64,000 nt of DNA from Cricetomys ansorgei (GCA_026225945.1 JAMJFZ010000818.1:6058501-6122500); one strand, 5' to 3'; positions 41,150 through 52,155 are shown, counted from the first letter of the stretch. Numbers and translations: made by a program. The notes: a model not told the origin generated them from the sequence alone.

Positions 41150-42385
41150 GATTTCAATATTCAACTTCAAACTGTCTTCTCCAGAGTCTCTCCTTGCCCT
41201 GTGAAGCCCTGCTCATGCAGATGAGAGGTACCTGTGAGTATGGCATGGGAGAGAGAGCTACTTACTGTTTCAAAGATGGCACTCCCTGGCAGCCTGGAGG
41301 CAGGTCAGATGGGAAAGCTAAGAACCAGGCCCTGTAATGGGCTACCTGCCTAGATGAAGAACAGGATCATCAGATACTTCTGATTTGCCCTGTGACATGG
41401 CACAGGTTTCCTGCCTGTGGGCCCTAGGCCCCAGGCAGCAGGATATTTGGTCTTGTCTCTCCTCACATCCTCTCTGGGTTACCTACAGCCCACCAGGAGC
41501 TATAGTATCACCCACACCAGGTGCTAGCCCAGCCCAGGGTCTGCTGGGCTGGATTGTGTCCTGTCTAATTATCGTTGGGATTCTAACCCTCAGGGACCAA
41601 AGGATGTGACTGTATATGGAGATAGGGAGTATAAAAAGAGAGGGAGGGAGGGGGGGAGGGCTGGGGAAGGAGGGCCTGGCTTCTCCGAATCCTATTAGCT
41701 CCTCCCCATTGCTGATAAACCTCCTGAGAGAATTTCTGGACTGTTGGCCTTTCCACTCTCAGGTGGCTGCCTAGCTCCCTCTGGCCCTCTAGCCACTGCC
41801 CTGCTCTGGGCTTGTCCTTCCCCTTCAGGGCACCCCTGCCATTTTGAGGTACCCAGTGCTCTACTCCCAGAATCCTGCTCTGCTCTACTCTCCCCAGATT
41901 TTCTGCCCTTACCCCCATGCCCTGGGTAGCCTTCTCTCCTTTAGAGTTCCCATTGTCGTTCCTAAGACAGTGTTAATTCCATCCCTGCCCCTGGCCTTAA
42001 ACAAAGTCTATTTCCTCCCCCTTTTCTGCCCCCCACACTGTTCCTGACCTCCCTAAGTGGTTACCCAGAACCTTACACTCACTCAGTGGTCCCCTCCCCC
42101 TTCCTTCTTGGCTGCCCTCTTGGTCTCTCAAATGCATATCCCACCCTGACCCCAGACTCTTACCAGATAGGACAGAAGACTCCTAGCAACATGTGCTCTT
42201 CTGGAGTGTGGGCCATGCGATCCACACATCACTTGTCTCCTGGCAGATGAGCTGGGAAAAGTTGGGGACCTTTGTCTCACTCCTCCTCCAGGCGTGTTGG
42301 ACCAGCATGCCCTTTGCTTGTGACTCACAAGCATAGCCTGAAGCAGCCAGCGTGCCAGAAGGAGCTGAGTGGCCTCTTCAACTAA
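41150..42385. other. Unassigned sequence
   Basis: About 1.2 kb, GC-richer and pyrimidine-biased, with a short GGGA purine run near 41638-41662. No element or gene recognised. Confidence 0.4.
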
Positions 42386-42389
42386 AATA

Positions 42390-42686
42390 AGCAGGCCTGG
42401 CTGGACAGACAGGTCAGCGGGTAAAACATTTGCTGTGCCAGTGCAGAACCTGAGTTGGGATTCTCAGAGCCTCCATGAAAGCAGGATCCTGTACAATCCC
42501 AGCATTCCTACAGACAGCTGGAAAGCAGAGGCAGAATCCCCAGAACCTGGCACATGCCACAGAGGACAAGACATCCAGCCTCAGACAAGATGGAAGGTGA
42601 GAACTGACAGCCAAATTATCTTCTTCTGATCTCCACATATGTGCTATGGCATACACACATCTGAGTTTATACGTATGAACAGACAG

Positions 42687-42735
<49 letters not shown>
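42390..42735 (+). mobile_element. RSINE1-type SINE with (CA)n
   Basis: GGCTGGACAGACAGGTCAGC head, GAACCTGAGTTGGGATTCTC (B-box), CAATCCCAGCATTCCTACAG, ATCTTCTTCTGATCTCCACA, then (CA)n at 42690-42732. Confidence 0.7.
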
Positions 42736-42969
42736 AATAAAATAAAATAACCAAGTTACTGATCTCTCAGGATAACATGACAACAACCAGCCCAGTGTGT
42801 AAGTCTCTGAATAAGTGATTTATGTGGCTGTTGGAAAACTTACATTACACCGATATCTGAGGCCGAGCAACACCCATTTGTGGGTTGGGAATCAATGTAC
42901 TTCAGCAATATATGGGGGCAAACTTGGTTTCTAGTTAGCTTTCCCGAGGGCGTTAGATAAAATTGCAAT

Positions 42970-43080
42970 TTAGATGCGATCAATAGACATTTATTGAGTG
43001 TTTATTCCATGCCTCTGAGATGGTGGGCTTTGTTGGGGATGTAGAAAGAGACAGATTGAGGGAGCCCACTGCAGAGGTGA
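42970..43080. mobile_element. Ancient L2/MIR3-like relic
   Basis: AGACATTTATTGAGTGTTTA, TTCCATGCCTCTGAGATGG and TGTTGGGGATGTAGAAAG match the common ancient mammalian order (ATTTATTGAGCAC, TGCCAGGCACTG, GGGGATACA). Exact family uncertain. Confidence 0.45.
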
Positions 43081-43254
43081 CTCTCTTCCACTAACAAAGT
43101 CTAACTTAGCCTGGAAAATAAGCCACAGAAACATCCCTGGCCACACCAAGAGAGTGAGGAAGGGAAAAGCAGTCCTTTGGCATCTGAAGCCATGAAGCAA
43201 GCTCACGTTGGGGGGCGCACGTATTGCTCTTCCTACTACAATATTTTTAAGTAA

Positions 43255-43572
43255 AAGTAACTTTTAAGCTTAGTGGGTAAAGATTTTGCCTCATAAACAC
43301 TAGCAGCTCAGATGGGATTCCAGCACCCACATACAGGTCTGTAACCCTAAGGCTGCTGGATGGAGACAGGAGTGCTCTGGAGCTCAGTGGCCAGCCACTC
43401 TTGCCCATTCAGGGATTTCAGGGCCTGAGAGAGATCTTGACTCAAAAAATATGGTGGAGAGTGATTGAGACTGACAGCTAAGTTGACCTCTGGCCTCCAC
43501 ACACTCTTGCACAGGCAAGCTCACCCACAGGCACATACATGCATACAGCAATCATTAAAAAAAAAAAAAAAG
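43255..43572 (+). mobile_element. RSINE1-type SINE
   Basis: AGCTTAGTGGGTAAAGATTT, AGATGGGATTCCAGCACCCA, GGATGGAGACAGGAGTGCTC, GAGAGAGATCTTGACTCAAA and TGACCTCTGGCCTCCACAC, ending in an A run. Near full length. Confidence 0.8.
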
Positions 43573-43574
43573 TA

Positions 43575-43735
43575 GCCGGGCCAATGAGATGGCTCAGCAG
43601 GTAAAAGTTCTTGCCAGGAAGCTCGACTACCTGAATTCTGTCCCAGGACCAGAGTGGTAGGAGCACAAAGCCAACTCCTGAAAGTTATCACCTAGTTCCA
43701 CATGTGGTCATGCATGCAAAACAAACAATCAGAGA
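43575..43735 (+). mobile_element. B2/B3-like SINE, 3' truncated
   Basis: GGGCCAATGAGATGGCTCAG head, AGGTAAAAGTTCTTGCCAGG, CTGAATTCTGTCCCAGGACC (B-box region), then CACATGTGGTCATGCATGC. It sits head to tail behind the RSINE1. Confidence 0.65.
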
Positions 43736-43739
43736 TTAA

Positions 43740-44262
43740 ACCTAATTTGGTGTGTATGTCACCATAGTCTAGTTAATTTTTTTACATTCCACCGTGACAG
43801 GGAAGGAGTGGCTGAATTCACACTGGTAGAAGCACATTGCTGGGACTCCTCATATCTCTGAGGACCTAGAAGCAGAGACCTTAGACTTAAATAGAGCCAG
43901 CCTATAGCTCTCAAGCCCCACTTCTATGGTTTTATATTGCTCAGCTAAGTCCCATGTTCAAAAGATTTCACAACCTCCCCAAACAGCACCACCTGCTGGA
44001 AATCAAGTGTTTAAGCACATGGCTTGTGGGGGACATTATACATTGAGAACACAACATCTATTCTCTCCTAAAACTGCTTCCTAATTTTAAAAGAAGTTAG
44101 ATACTAGACCCTTCCTCCCAGGTGGGTGAGAAGTAAATGAAATCAGGCACTCGAGCACCTCCAGTTCTTCATACACCAGCTTCTTACACGCCCCCGCCCT
44201 CTTTCCCATCTCAGATCCTGAATATCATCTCTAACCCTTTGGTATTTTTCTCCCTTCCTTGC
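43740..44262. other. Unassigned sequence
   Basis: About 520 bases. The part at 43790-44060 (CGTGACAGGGAAGGAGTGGC, ACACAACATCT) may be a decayed LTR. Not called. Confidence 0.35.
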
Positions 44263-44263
44263 T

Positions 44264-44680
44264 GTATTAATCACTTTACATGTTGCTGTATCAAAATACA
44301 TAGCAAAAATAACTTAAGGAAGGAAGGGCTGATTTTGGCTCACAGTTCAAGGGTACATAGTCCATCATGGCGGGGGCGGCAGTGCATGGGAGCAGGAGCA
44401 GGAGAGTGATGGTTCACATCACATCCACAGTCAGGAAGCAGAGAGAGATGGATGCTGACACTCAGCTAGCTTTCTCCTTTTTCTTCAGCTCAGGACCCAT
44501 GGGATGGTGCTGCCAACAGTTAAGGTGCATCCTCCCACCTCAATAACCTAATCTAGATAATTCCTTACAGACTCAGAGGCTACTCAAATTAAGATAGTCC
44601 CTCACAGATATTCCCTGAGATTCTTCTCCTAGCTGATGTCCGGTCCTTCAAATTGACAGTCGGTGTCAGCCATCACACCT
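44264..44680 (-). mobile_element. MaLR/ERVL-like solo LTR, antisense
   Basis: GTATTAATCACTTTACATGT, AAGGGCTGATTTTGGCTCAC, TAGTCCATCATGGCGGGGG, GATAGTCCCTCACAGATATT and CCTTCAAATTGACAGTCGG with GCCATCAC at the end. Full length in the reverse order. Confidence 0.7.
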
Positions 44681-44684
44681 CTGC

Positions 44685-45335
44685 ACACCGCATTTCTGGT
44701 CCATATCACCACTATTCACCTTTCCTTCCATATAGGAGAAGAAACCCCCATTCATTCACATCTTGAGCCACCCCAGGTCCTATCTGGGACATGGATTCCC
44801 AGCTCTTTGGCATCTGCACTCTCAAATATTACAGAAGCCTGTGCTGTGCCTGTTCCTCCCTATTCTGGAACAACTGAGAGACTGAAGATGCTTGGGCTAC
44901 TTCAGGAAACCACTAAAAGCAAACACCTGAGAGAAAACATCTCCCAGGCTCCAGACAGAGTACCACAGCCAGGGAAGGTATTCCCAAGACAAGCTGGCAA
45001 CAGACAGATCTCCCATCACACACATCCCGGGTCACACCAGCTGTTTCCGAATGGCTCCCATCTGCTTTAGCCTGTGGAGGTGAAGGGAGGTGAGCTGCCT
45101 GGCTCTGGGCCCATTCATCTCTCTCCCAGATCAGGCTGGAGCACGCTTATAGGCAATCAGTCCTTGCCCCTCTTTGCCTTTGAGCCTCTGTTCTGTTAAC
45201 AATCAGATTATGCGTTTTCTGATGGCATGGGGGCCATGTCTATAGAGACGGGGCTCTAGAAATCATACCCCCATGGATATCACATTCAGAATATATGGAT
45301 CTTGAATTGTGGTTCATCCTCCTTTTGATAATTCT
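44685..45335. other. Unassigned sequence
   Basis: About 650 bases with a 135-codon plus-strand frame beginning in the LTR end. No domain recognised and composition is not convincing, so no gene is called. Confidence 0.4.
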
Positions 45336-45337
45336 CA

Positions 45338-45342
45338 TTCTT

Positions 45343-45398
<56 letters not shown>

Positions 45399-45432
45399 CC
45401 TCCCTGCGTGTGTGTATGTGTGTGTTCACGTA
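45338..45432. repeat. (CT)n with GT-rich end
   Basis: About 22 uninterrupted CT units to 45393, then CCCCCTCCCTGCGTGTGTG and TATGTGTGTG. Confidence 0.9.
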
Positions 45433-45434
45433 GT

Positions 45435-45895
45435 TATTAAAATTGACCTGCGCCCCAAGTCAAATTCAGCCACCTGTTCCCAATAAGCCAATTGAAAGAG
45501 CCAAATGAACAGCAGAAAGTAAGAAAAGGAGACTTATCAAAGTGACCACACTGGGAAGAGTTACAGAGAGATTGGTGAGTCCCCCAAGTTTAAACTCCAG
45601 AGTCCTCAAGTTTAAACAGAGGATCAGGGATGTGACTTCTAAGGATGACGTGGTCCTCCCCCTGTTGACGCACTGCTTTCTGGCTTTCAGTCTAATCCTC
45701 AGTTGTGAGAAAGGTGTGAGATCTCTTCCAAAAGACAACTTCCCCTCTCTGGCTGATGAATTTCCCTCCTCCCAAACCTGAGATTCCTGGGGAAACTCCC
45801 ATTCTTTACGGTCCGTTGTTTCCATTGTCTGATTATCAGATTGAGAGATACAAGTGTCTCTTTGAAATATCTTCATTTCTTGAGGCCTGTTAACT
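45435..45895. other. Unassigned sequence
   Basis: About 460 bases. The minus strand carries a 158-codon open frame over 45466-45942 that overlaps the following SINE; no homology recognised. Confidence 0.35.
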
Positions 45896-45904
45896 GTGTG
45901 TAGC

Positions 45905-46198
45905 AACTGGGTGTGCCATGGAGGCACATGTGTGAAGGTCAAAGGTCAACCTTGGGTATGGTCTATGACCTCCAACTTATCTAAGGTGGAGGTCTCCTGT
46001 TGTTCACCTCTCTGTATGCCAGGCTAGCTGCCCGATTCTGGAGATTCTCCTGTCTCCTCCTTCCATTTTACCTACAGGATTACAGGTATGGGCTAGCACA
46101 TCCAACTTTGCATGGGTTCTGGGGTTTCGAACTCAGTTCCTTACACTTGTTCGGCAAATATTTTACCTACAGAGCCATCTTTCCAACCTTGGTGGTTC
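45905..46198 (-). mobile_element. RSINE1-type SINE, antisense
   Basis: AGGTCAAAGGTCAACCTTGG, GGATTACAGGTATGGGCTAG, CTGGGGTTTCGAACTCAGTT (reverse B-box), TATTTTACCTACAGAGCCAT and CTTTCCAACC. Confidence 0.75.
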
Positions 46199-46357
46199 AT
46201 TTTCAACTCAGGAGTTTGAAAGCATGGAGAGGAGATGCTGGGATAAGTCAAGAGGGAATTGGGAGATGAGTAGATTCTCCAGGAGACAACTTCAAATGTC
46301 CAAACACAAGCCTTTCAGTAATCAACCCTCAAATCACTTCATTTAAAATGAATCGCA

Positions 46358-46605
46358 AGGGGCTAGCAAGATGTCTTAGTGAGCGAAATGCTTGTGCAAG
46401 CATGAGGGCCTAGATTCATATCTCAGCACCTACCTAGAAGGCAGGTACGGTGGCATGCATCTGTTGCCCCAGTGCTGGGAATCACAGACAGAGGTAGAGG
46501 GATCTTGGGGGTTCACTGGCCAGCACTTTGTCCAAAACAGTGATACATATCTATGTACAGAGTATATTTTGAGACTCTGTCTCAACATATAAGATAGGGG
46601 GTTGG
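46358..46605 (+). mobile_element. RSINE1-type SINE
   Basis: GGGGCTAGCAAGATGTCTTA, GTGCAAGCATGAGGGCCTAG, ATTCATATCTCAGCACC, TACGGTGGCATGCATCTG and ACTCTGTCTCAACATATAAG. Confidence 0.75.
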
Positions 46606-46880
46606 GGAGACAGCTCACTGAGTCTAGTGCTTACTGTCGCATGAAGGCCTGAGTTAAAATTTTCAGTACTCACATAACAAGTCAGAGCGGCCTCGAATGC
46701 TTGAGACCCCATGTTATGGAGGACAGACAGGAGAAGGCTGGCTGCCAGCCTGGTTCAGTGAGAGACCTTGTCTAAAGAGAAAAAAAGGGAAAGAGGTGGG
46801 AAATGATAAGCAGGACTCCTGACATCCTCCTCTGGTGTCTGTGTTTACACATGGACATGCAAACCTGCACATGTAACATG
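46600..46880 (+). mobile_element. RSINE1-type SINE, tandem to the previous
   Basis: GGGGGTTGGGGAGACAGCTC, CGCATGAAGGCCTGAGTTAA, GGTTCAGTGAGAGACCTTG, GACATCCTCCTCTGGTGTCT and ACACATGGACATGC. Same orientation as its neighbour. Confidence 0.75.
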
Positions 46881-46924
46881 TTCGCATACAACACACCCGG
46901 GGGAGGGGGTGGCGGGAGGGAGTG

Positions 46925-47050
46925 GGAAAACACCACAATCCACGCACATTGGCTCACACCAGAAATTCCAGAACATGGATTCCGGCAGATCAAGAGTTCA
47001 CGGTCACGCTCAACTACATAGTGAGTTTGACATCAGCCAAAAATAGTACC
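46925..47050 (+). mobile_element. B1-like SINE, sense
   Basis: CACGCACATTGGCTCACACC, AGATCAAGAGTTCACGGTC and CAACTACATAGTGAGTTTGA. Confidence 0.6.
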
Positions 47051-47139
47051 TACTTCCCACCCTTCTGAGATCTGCGGCAGACATCACCAAACACTCAGCA
47101 TCCTTTGCATCAGTGAGCTTGGTGAACCCCAGAGACCTC

Positions 47140-48065
47140 AACATGGCCCTTCAGAAAACTCCCATCCAGGAGTCCAGATTTTTGTGCACACAGGAAGGAC
47201 AGTATGTAGACGTAGCTTATATTAGCTCTCTCAGAAGTTTTTCCATGTTTGTGCCTGTAGCCACGAAGCTCTTGTGTTTGACAGCTGTGTGGCTTTCCAT
47301 GGTGCGGCTACATCGTGATTTATTTAACCAAGTCCTTCTCAGAAGCAATTTGGACCGTGTCCAGCTTTTCTGCAATTACTGTTGCTCTAGATTGATGTTT
47401 TCTTCTACTTACTCCTTTGTATAGACACGCAGGTGTTTCTGCAAAATAGAGAAGACTGCCATCACCAGGCTCACGGCAAGTGCATTTGTGTTTTGTAGAT
47501 CCTGTCCAGTTGCAACGCTGCATAACAAACATGGCTCCTCCAGCTCTGGTTGAGATCCCTGCTGCCCAACCTCCCAAGCACAGCATGTTCCTTATCCTTT
47601 TTACCTTATCAGTTCTCTTAGTCAGCTGTTTCTGTAACAAAGACCTGGGGTGATCAGCTTATAAAAAATAATAAGGTTTGTTTGGTCTAAGCATTTGATT
47701 GGTTAGCCCTTTTGCTTTCAGCTTGTGATAGGGTTGTGGTAAAGAGAAGCCACGCACCAGGAAGTGAAGAAAGAGTGAAGGAGTGGCTAGCGACATACTT
47801 CCTTAATGACCTAAAGTCCTCCCTCTGGCCCCATCTTGCGGAAGCTCTGGCTCTCCCCGTCACGCCACCTTATGGAGCACATCTATAGAGCATGGGCTTT
47901 TGAAAGAGTCTCCAGGCTCAAAGGCAGTGCCAATCTAAGGGCAGGCTATGCCCCTGTTACTGCAAATTTCATTCCCTGTTTGGCTACTTAGACTGAGCAT
48001 ATTTTCATGCTCATTGGCCAGTCACATCTCACCCGTAAAAGTGCCTTTTTGTATTAATTAGGACA
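47140..48065 (-). mobile_element. L1M-type 3' UTR relic, antisense, interrupted
   Basis: GGCTTTCCATGGTGCGGCTA, CATCGTGATTTATTTAACCA, GTCCAGCTTTTCTGCAATTA and CACGCAGGTGTTTCTGCAAA at 47140-47545, then TGAGCATATTTTCATGCTC and ATTGGCCAGTCACATCTC at 47945-48065, in reverse L1M order. The LTR piece between them is a later insertion. Confidence 0.6.
47612..47942 (-). mobile_element. LTR-like insertion, antisense
   Basis: TCTTAGTCAGCTGTTTCTGT, AACAAAGACCTGGGGTG and AATAATAAGGTTTGTTTGG resemble the reverse 3' end of the rodent MaLR/ERVL-like LTRs. The rest is diverged. Confidence 0.45.
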
Positions 48066-48074
48066 ATTTGGAAA

Positions 48075-48290
48075 GAAACAACAAAAATAGCTCAACGTTC
48101 AACAATAAGGAATTTCTCCTGGGTGTGGTTTTAGTGTACATGTGTGATATAGATTTGTGTGTGTGCACAAATAATGTAGGTGAATGTCCATGTGTGTACA
48201 TGCAACGGGTCATGTCATGCACAGGTCAGAGGTCAGCATCGGACACTTATTCCTTGTGTCTTCTGACGAGTAGTTAACTTTCCCTACAGA
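48075..48290. other. GT-containing sequence, possible decayed antisense SINE
   Basis: Loose TGTGTGTGCACA words and CACAGGTCAGAGGTCAGCA suggest the tail of an antisense RSINE1-like element. Too decayed to call. Confidence 0.3.
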
Positions 48291-48294
48291 CTGA

Positions 48295-48620
48295 AGTTTT
48301 CCTCTTCGTGTCCTCTGATGAGCAGGAATTGCCCTCTTCAATTATCTGTGATTATCCACAGAAAACCTGCACGAGGTTGGGTCCATTAATGTCCCATCAC
48401 GGAGGCATGAGGGGCTCATGAGGTCCCACTCCTCCTCAAGGATTGAGGACAGTTAACAAATCATCCTCTGACCCCAAGGAAATATAAACAGTTAATTGCT
48501 GAGAGAAACAGGGAGATTGTGTTTTCTTCAGTGGTGTAGCTGCCTGTACGTGATCTATGCCCTTGTAATTAAACCTTAAGAAAACTCATTGTTTGACCAA
48601 TCTAGACCTGGCTGGAATTA
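48295..48620 (+). mobile_element. L1 Lx-like 3' UTR fragment, sense
   Basis: CAGAAAACCTGCACGAGGTT, GGGTCCATTAATGTCCCATC, GGGCTCATGAGGTCCCAC, CAGGGAGATTGTGTTTTCTT and CAGTGGTGTAGCTGCCTGTA match remembered Lx-type 3' UTR blocks, in opposite orientation to the Lx copy at 4.3-5.2 kb. Confidence 0.55.
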
Positions 48621-48624
48621 GATT

Positions 48625-49185
48625 TTTTGTTTGTTTGTTTGTTTGTTTGTTTGCTTTGATCTATCACTGGTACCCTACCTGGAGTGAGTTGACATTTATT
48701 TATACCCCTGGGAAAAGTTCATGTAACACAATCACCCAGGGCAAGTCCACTTGTGTGAAAGACATCCCCCAAACCCAATCTCAAGTGCCACAGAGATTAT
48801 TTCCATTTGGAGTTCCAGGAGCTTCCACAGTGTGACCCCTTAAACAGCGATGCTAATGCTGAGAGAGGTGGCCAGAAGCAGGACCATCTCCTTTCAGAGC
48901 ACAGGACTCTTGGGAGTCACACAGGCATGGTGGGTACAGAGGAGGACTGTGCACGGAACACAAAGCTTGATGTGACAGGAGGAGTAGCTCAGTGCCTCCT
49001 GGGGTTCTGGATCCTCAAATGACAGGTGATGCTGAGTCAAGAGGTTACCTTAGCCTCTTGATGCCCTTACCCAACTGCTGCATGGCTGAGATGACCAAGG
49101 GGAGCACCAGCAACCACAGTCCTACCTGCACTCTCAGGTTCCACCTGTCAGTGCCCTGATGAGTCTGGGAAGTACAGGGTACTGT
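48625..49185. other. Unassigned sequence
   Basis: A (GTTT)n patch at 48626-48656 and about 500 bases with no recognised element. Confidence 0.4.
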
Positions 49186-49189
49186 CAGT

Positions 49190-49335
49190 GAGCTATTGGT
49201 TCAGGCTTATCATCCAGCTACTCAGGAGTAAGCAGGGGCATTGCAGGTTTGAGGTCAGTCTTGGATACAGGGTTAGTTCAAGGCCCTCCTGGGCAACTTA
49301 GTCAGACTCTGTCTCATGGGTTGGGAGGGTGAAAA
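49190..49335 (+). mobile_element. B1-like monomer of the dimeric SINE, sense
   Basis: TTATCATCCAGCTACTCAGG, GTTTGAGGTCAGTCTTGGAT and GTCAGACTCTGTCTCATGGG are sense B1-like. The ID-derived array follows at once, showing B1 first and ID second in this SINE. Confidence 0.75.
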
Positions 49336-49610
49336 GAGAGCTTGGGCTATAGCTCAGTGGTAGGGCACCTGCCTAAACTCCTTCTTCGAGGGTTTGAAAT
49401 CATGGCTCAGTAGTAGAGCACCTGCCTAGAATCCCCCAGTGAGGGGCTGGAGTGTGGCTCAGTGGTAGAGCCCCTGCCTAGAATCCCCCAGTGAGGGGCT
49501 GGGGTGTGGCTCAGTGGTAGAGCACCTGCCTAGAATCCCCCAGTGAGGGGCTTGGGGGCGTAGCTCAGTGGTAGAGCACCTGCCTAGAACTGCAGTAAGG
49601 GACTCGCCCT
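49336..49610 (+). repeat. 52-bp A-box minisatellite, 5 units, sense
   Basis: CTCAGTGGTAG cores at 49353, 49406, 49458, 49510 and 49564 (spacing 53, 52, 52, 54). The first unit keeps a B-box-like GAGGGTTTGAAATC, while the next ones have the AATCCCCCAGTGAGGGG join instead. The last unit leads into a degraded ID end. Confidence 0.95.
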
Positions 49611-49649
49611 CTACTCTTCAGCAATACCCCCATCCACTTAGTGGGGAGT

Positions 49650-49815
49650 GTAACCTCACACTCTTGTGCTGGGCTACATTCTCAACCCTCTTTTTACTTT
49701 CTATTCTGAGACAGGATCCCACTAAGTTGCCTGGTTGGCTTTCAAATCCCTCCATACCCAGGCAGGCCTTGAACTTTGATCTTTCTGCCTCTCCTTCCTG
49801 AATGTCTGGGATGTC
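49650..49815 (-). mobile_element. B1+ID type dimeric SINE, antisense, unexpanded
   Basis: GTGCTGGGCTACATTCTCAA (reverse ID remnant), TGAGACAGGATCCCACTAAG, TTGCCTGGTTGGCTTTCAAA, TGATCTTTCTGCCTCTCCTT and GAATGTCTGGGATG (reverse B1-like). It resembles the host of the arrays but is not expanded. Confidence 0.6.
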
Positions 49816-49819
49816 ACTC

Positions 49820-51060
49820 TATATGTTTCCCTGTATCTATAAAATGGCATTCCTAAATTAAGACTCAGAGGTCATCCTTTAGAGGCCCCAGATGCCCCAC
49901 ATCTTAGCATCAGATGTACTCCCCCTCCCTCCATTTAGCCTTAGATCATGGGTCTTAGTTCTTAGCCACTGTTTTCTGATTGCCTTTTTTCAGAGCTGGG
50001 GCTGTTTTAAGAGATGTTCAATGATATAAAACGAAGCTAAGAGCCATATACCTGGGCATCCACAGAGCCTGCTGGGAAAAACGCACAGTGCAGACACTAT
50101 TTATACAGCAAGGGAGTGTTTTGGCGAGAAACTTACAACTGACGTTTAGAATTAATTTAGCGCCTTGTCTGCTCCGAGGACATATGCCATGTGTCTAGAA
50201 TTCTGACACCATCAACACCATCTGTGCCTGCTGGATGTGGCGGAGAAGGACTAAGGAGGCCCTGATACAAGGACAAGCAGTTCCGGGTGGCAGTGACAAT
50301 CACACCTCCTTCCGAGTGTGAACACCACCGATGTGTATAGAATCCCAGACCTCTAGAATCAGCAGGCATACGGTGTATGTCTTGGTTTGTGAAAAAGCAC
50401 CAGGCACAGACAATAAATGGTGGGGTACAATCTGGGATCGGACGGAATGTGACCTACACTGTCTTTTATGTGGACTTTGTGGGATGCAAGTGTGGGGTGG
50501 AGTGGGGTGGGGTAGAGGAGGGGGCAAGTGTGAACTGATGTCATCCTCCAGGGCTGGCTGGGGATTAAATGGAGTCAGCAGCGGGGACAATGGGTCTAGA
50601 CCCGGGAACCAGATCTAGAACTATGGAGTAAGTGCCATTCTGGGGAGCTGTCACCTCAGGAACACTTAAGCCACTGCTGGTGTCAGCTGGTGACACAGAG
50701 CTGTGAAGTCCCTCTTAAAAACAGACCCCAATGCTGGGAGCTCAGAGACAAATCCTTAAAGCAGTGACAGCCAAGGGCCATGCTCACTAACGCTGTTCAG
50801 GGAAGGAAGCAGAAAAAGGTAGCAGGTTGTCACCAGCCTTCTGTGATTCATTGTCCCCTTGGTGCGAACATACTAAGGAAACTTGCGTGGATTTTCTGCG
50901 ATGCCAGATCCAGATTCTCTATGCACCTACAAATATCTCCTCACACTCTACATCCTTCTTCTTTCCCTTTTCCATCTCCATCTTCCTTTTTCCCTCTTCT
51001 CCTTCCCTGTTTTTCCTCTCCCTCCTCTTTCCTCTGTGTGTGTGTGTGGGGGTCAGGGAG
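49820..51060. other. Unassigned sequence
   Basis: About 1.2 kb with a GT-free, repeat-poor left half and a pyrimidine-rich part at 50950-51030. No exon or repeat recognised. Confidence 0.4.
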
Positions 51061-51064
51061 TAAG

Positions 51065-51786
51065 AATAGAACTCAGGGTATTGTGCATAATAGGCAAACA
51101 CTTCGATTCTGAAATATGCCCCCAGCCCCTCACTGGGGGATTCTAGGCAGGGGCTCTACCACTGAGCCACACCCCAGCCCCTCACTAGGGGATTCTAGGC
51201 AGGTGCTCTACCACTGAGCCACACCCTAGCCCCTCACTGGGGGATTCTAGGCAGGTGCTCTACCACTGATCCACACCCCAGCCCCTCACTGGGGATTCTA
51301 GGCAGGGGCTCTACCACTGAGCCACACCCCAGCCCCTCACTGGGGGATTCTAGGTAATGCTCTACCACTGAGCCACACCCCAGCCCCTCACTGGGGGATT
51401 CTAGGCAGGGGCTCTACCACTGAGCCACACCCTAGCCCCTCACTAGGGGATTCTAGGCAGGTGCTCTACCACTGAGCCACACCCCAGCCCCTCACTGGGG
51501 GATTCTAGGCAGGGCTCTACCACTGAGCCACACCCAGCCCCTCACTGGGGGATTCTAGGCAGGGGCTCTACCACTGAGCCACACCCAGCCCCTCACTGGG
51601 GGATTCTAGGCAGGTGCTCTACCACTGAGCCACACCCAGCCCCTCACTGGGGGATTCTAGGCAGGTGCTCTACCACTGAGCCACACCCCAGCCCCTCATT
51701 GGGGGATTCTAGGCAGGGGCTCTACCACTGAGCCACACCCAGCCCCTCACTGGGGGATTCTAGGCAGGTGCTCTACCACTTGAACC
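51065..51786 (-). repeat. 52-bp A-box minisatellite, 13 units plus an ID end
   Basis: TACCACT cores were counted at 51157, 51209, 51261, 51312, 51363, 51415, 51467, 51518, 51569, 51620, 51671, 51723 and 51774. Spacing is 50-52, so units here carry single-base deletions, unlike the uniform 28.6-kb array. The left end (51065-51120) keeps GAACTCAGGGTATTGTGCAT, a reverse ID B-box, so the outermost unit still holds the part lost inside. Confidence 0.97.
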
Positions 51787-51910
51787 ATGTCCTCTAGCCT
51801 TCTTTTTACTTTTTTGTCTTCAGACAGAGTCTCACTAAGTTGCCTAGGATGTCCTTGAACTTTCAATTCCCCTGCCTCAGCCTCCAGAGTAGCTGGATAA
51901 TAAACCTGAG
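51787..51910 (-). mobile_element. B1-like monomer next to the array, antisense
   Basis: CAGACAGAGTCTCACTAAGT, TGCCTAGGATGTCCTTGAAC, CCCTGCCTCAGCCTCCAGAG and TAGCTGGATAATAAACC are reverse B1-like, at the same side of the array as at 29326. Confidence 0.75.
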
Positions 51911-52049
51911 AGTCACCAGGACCAATACCCTAGAAATCTTTCTGAGCATTGCTGGCAATCTCTCCAGCCCCCCCAACCCCTATTCAAATTTTTATTTATA
52001 AAATAAAATAATGAAAAATACATCTTTATTACACTGAGGTGGATTTTTT

Positions 52050-52155
52050 AAAATGTTGTTGCTGTAGTTATTAATTTACAGTGCTCAGGTTCAAAGCCAG
52101 GGCCTTTAGCACACTGGGGAAAGCACTCTACCACTAAGCTGCACACTAACTTTAT
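52050..52155 (-). mobile_element. ID-like tRNA-derived SINE fragment, antisense
   Basis: TCAGGTTCAAAGCCAGGGCC (reverse B-box), TTTAGCACACTGGGGAAAGC and ACTCTACCACTAAGCTGCAC (reverse A-box). An unexpanded ID half. Confidence 0.75.

Noticed and set aside
45466..45942. 158-codon minus-strand open frame
   Set aside because: Overlaps the edge of an antisense SINE and unassigned sequence, with no recognised homology. A pseudogene cannot be excluded but is not supported.
49336..49610. tRNA genes suggested by repeated A-box motifs
   Set aside because: No acceptor stem, anticodon arm or proper B-box can be built; the units are ID-derived SINE fragments.
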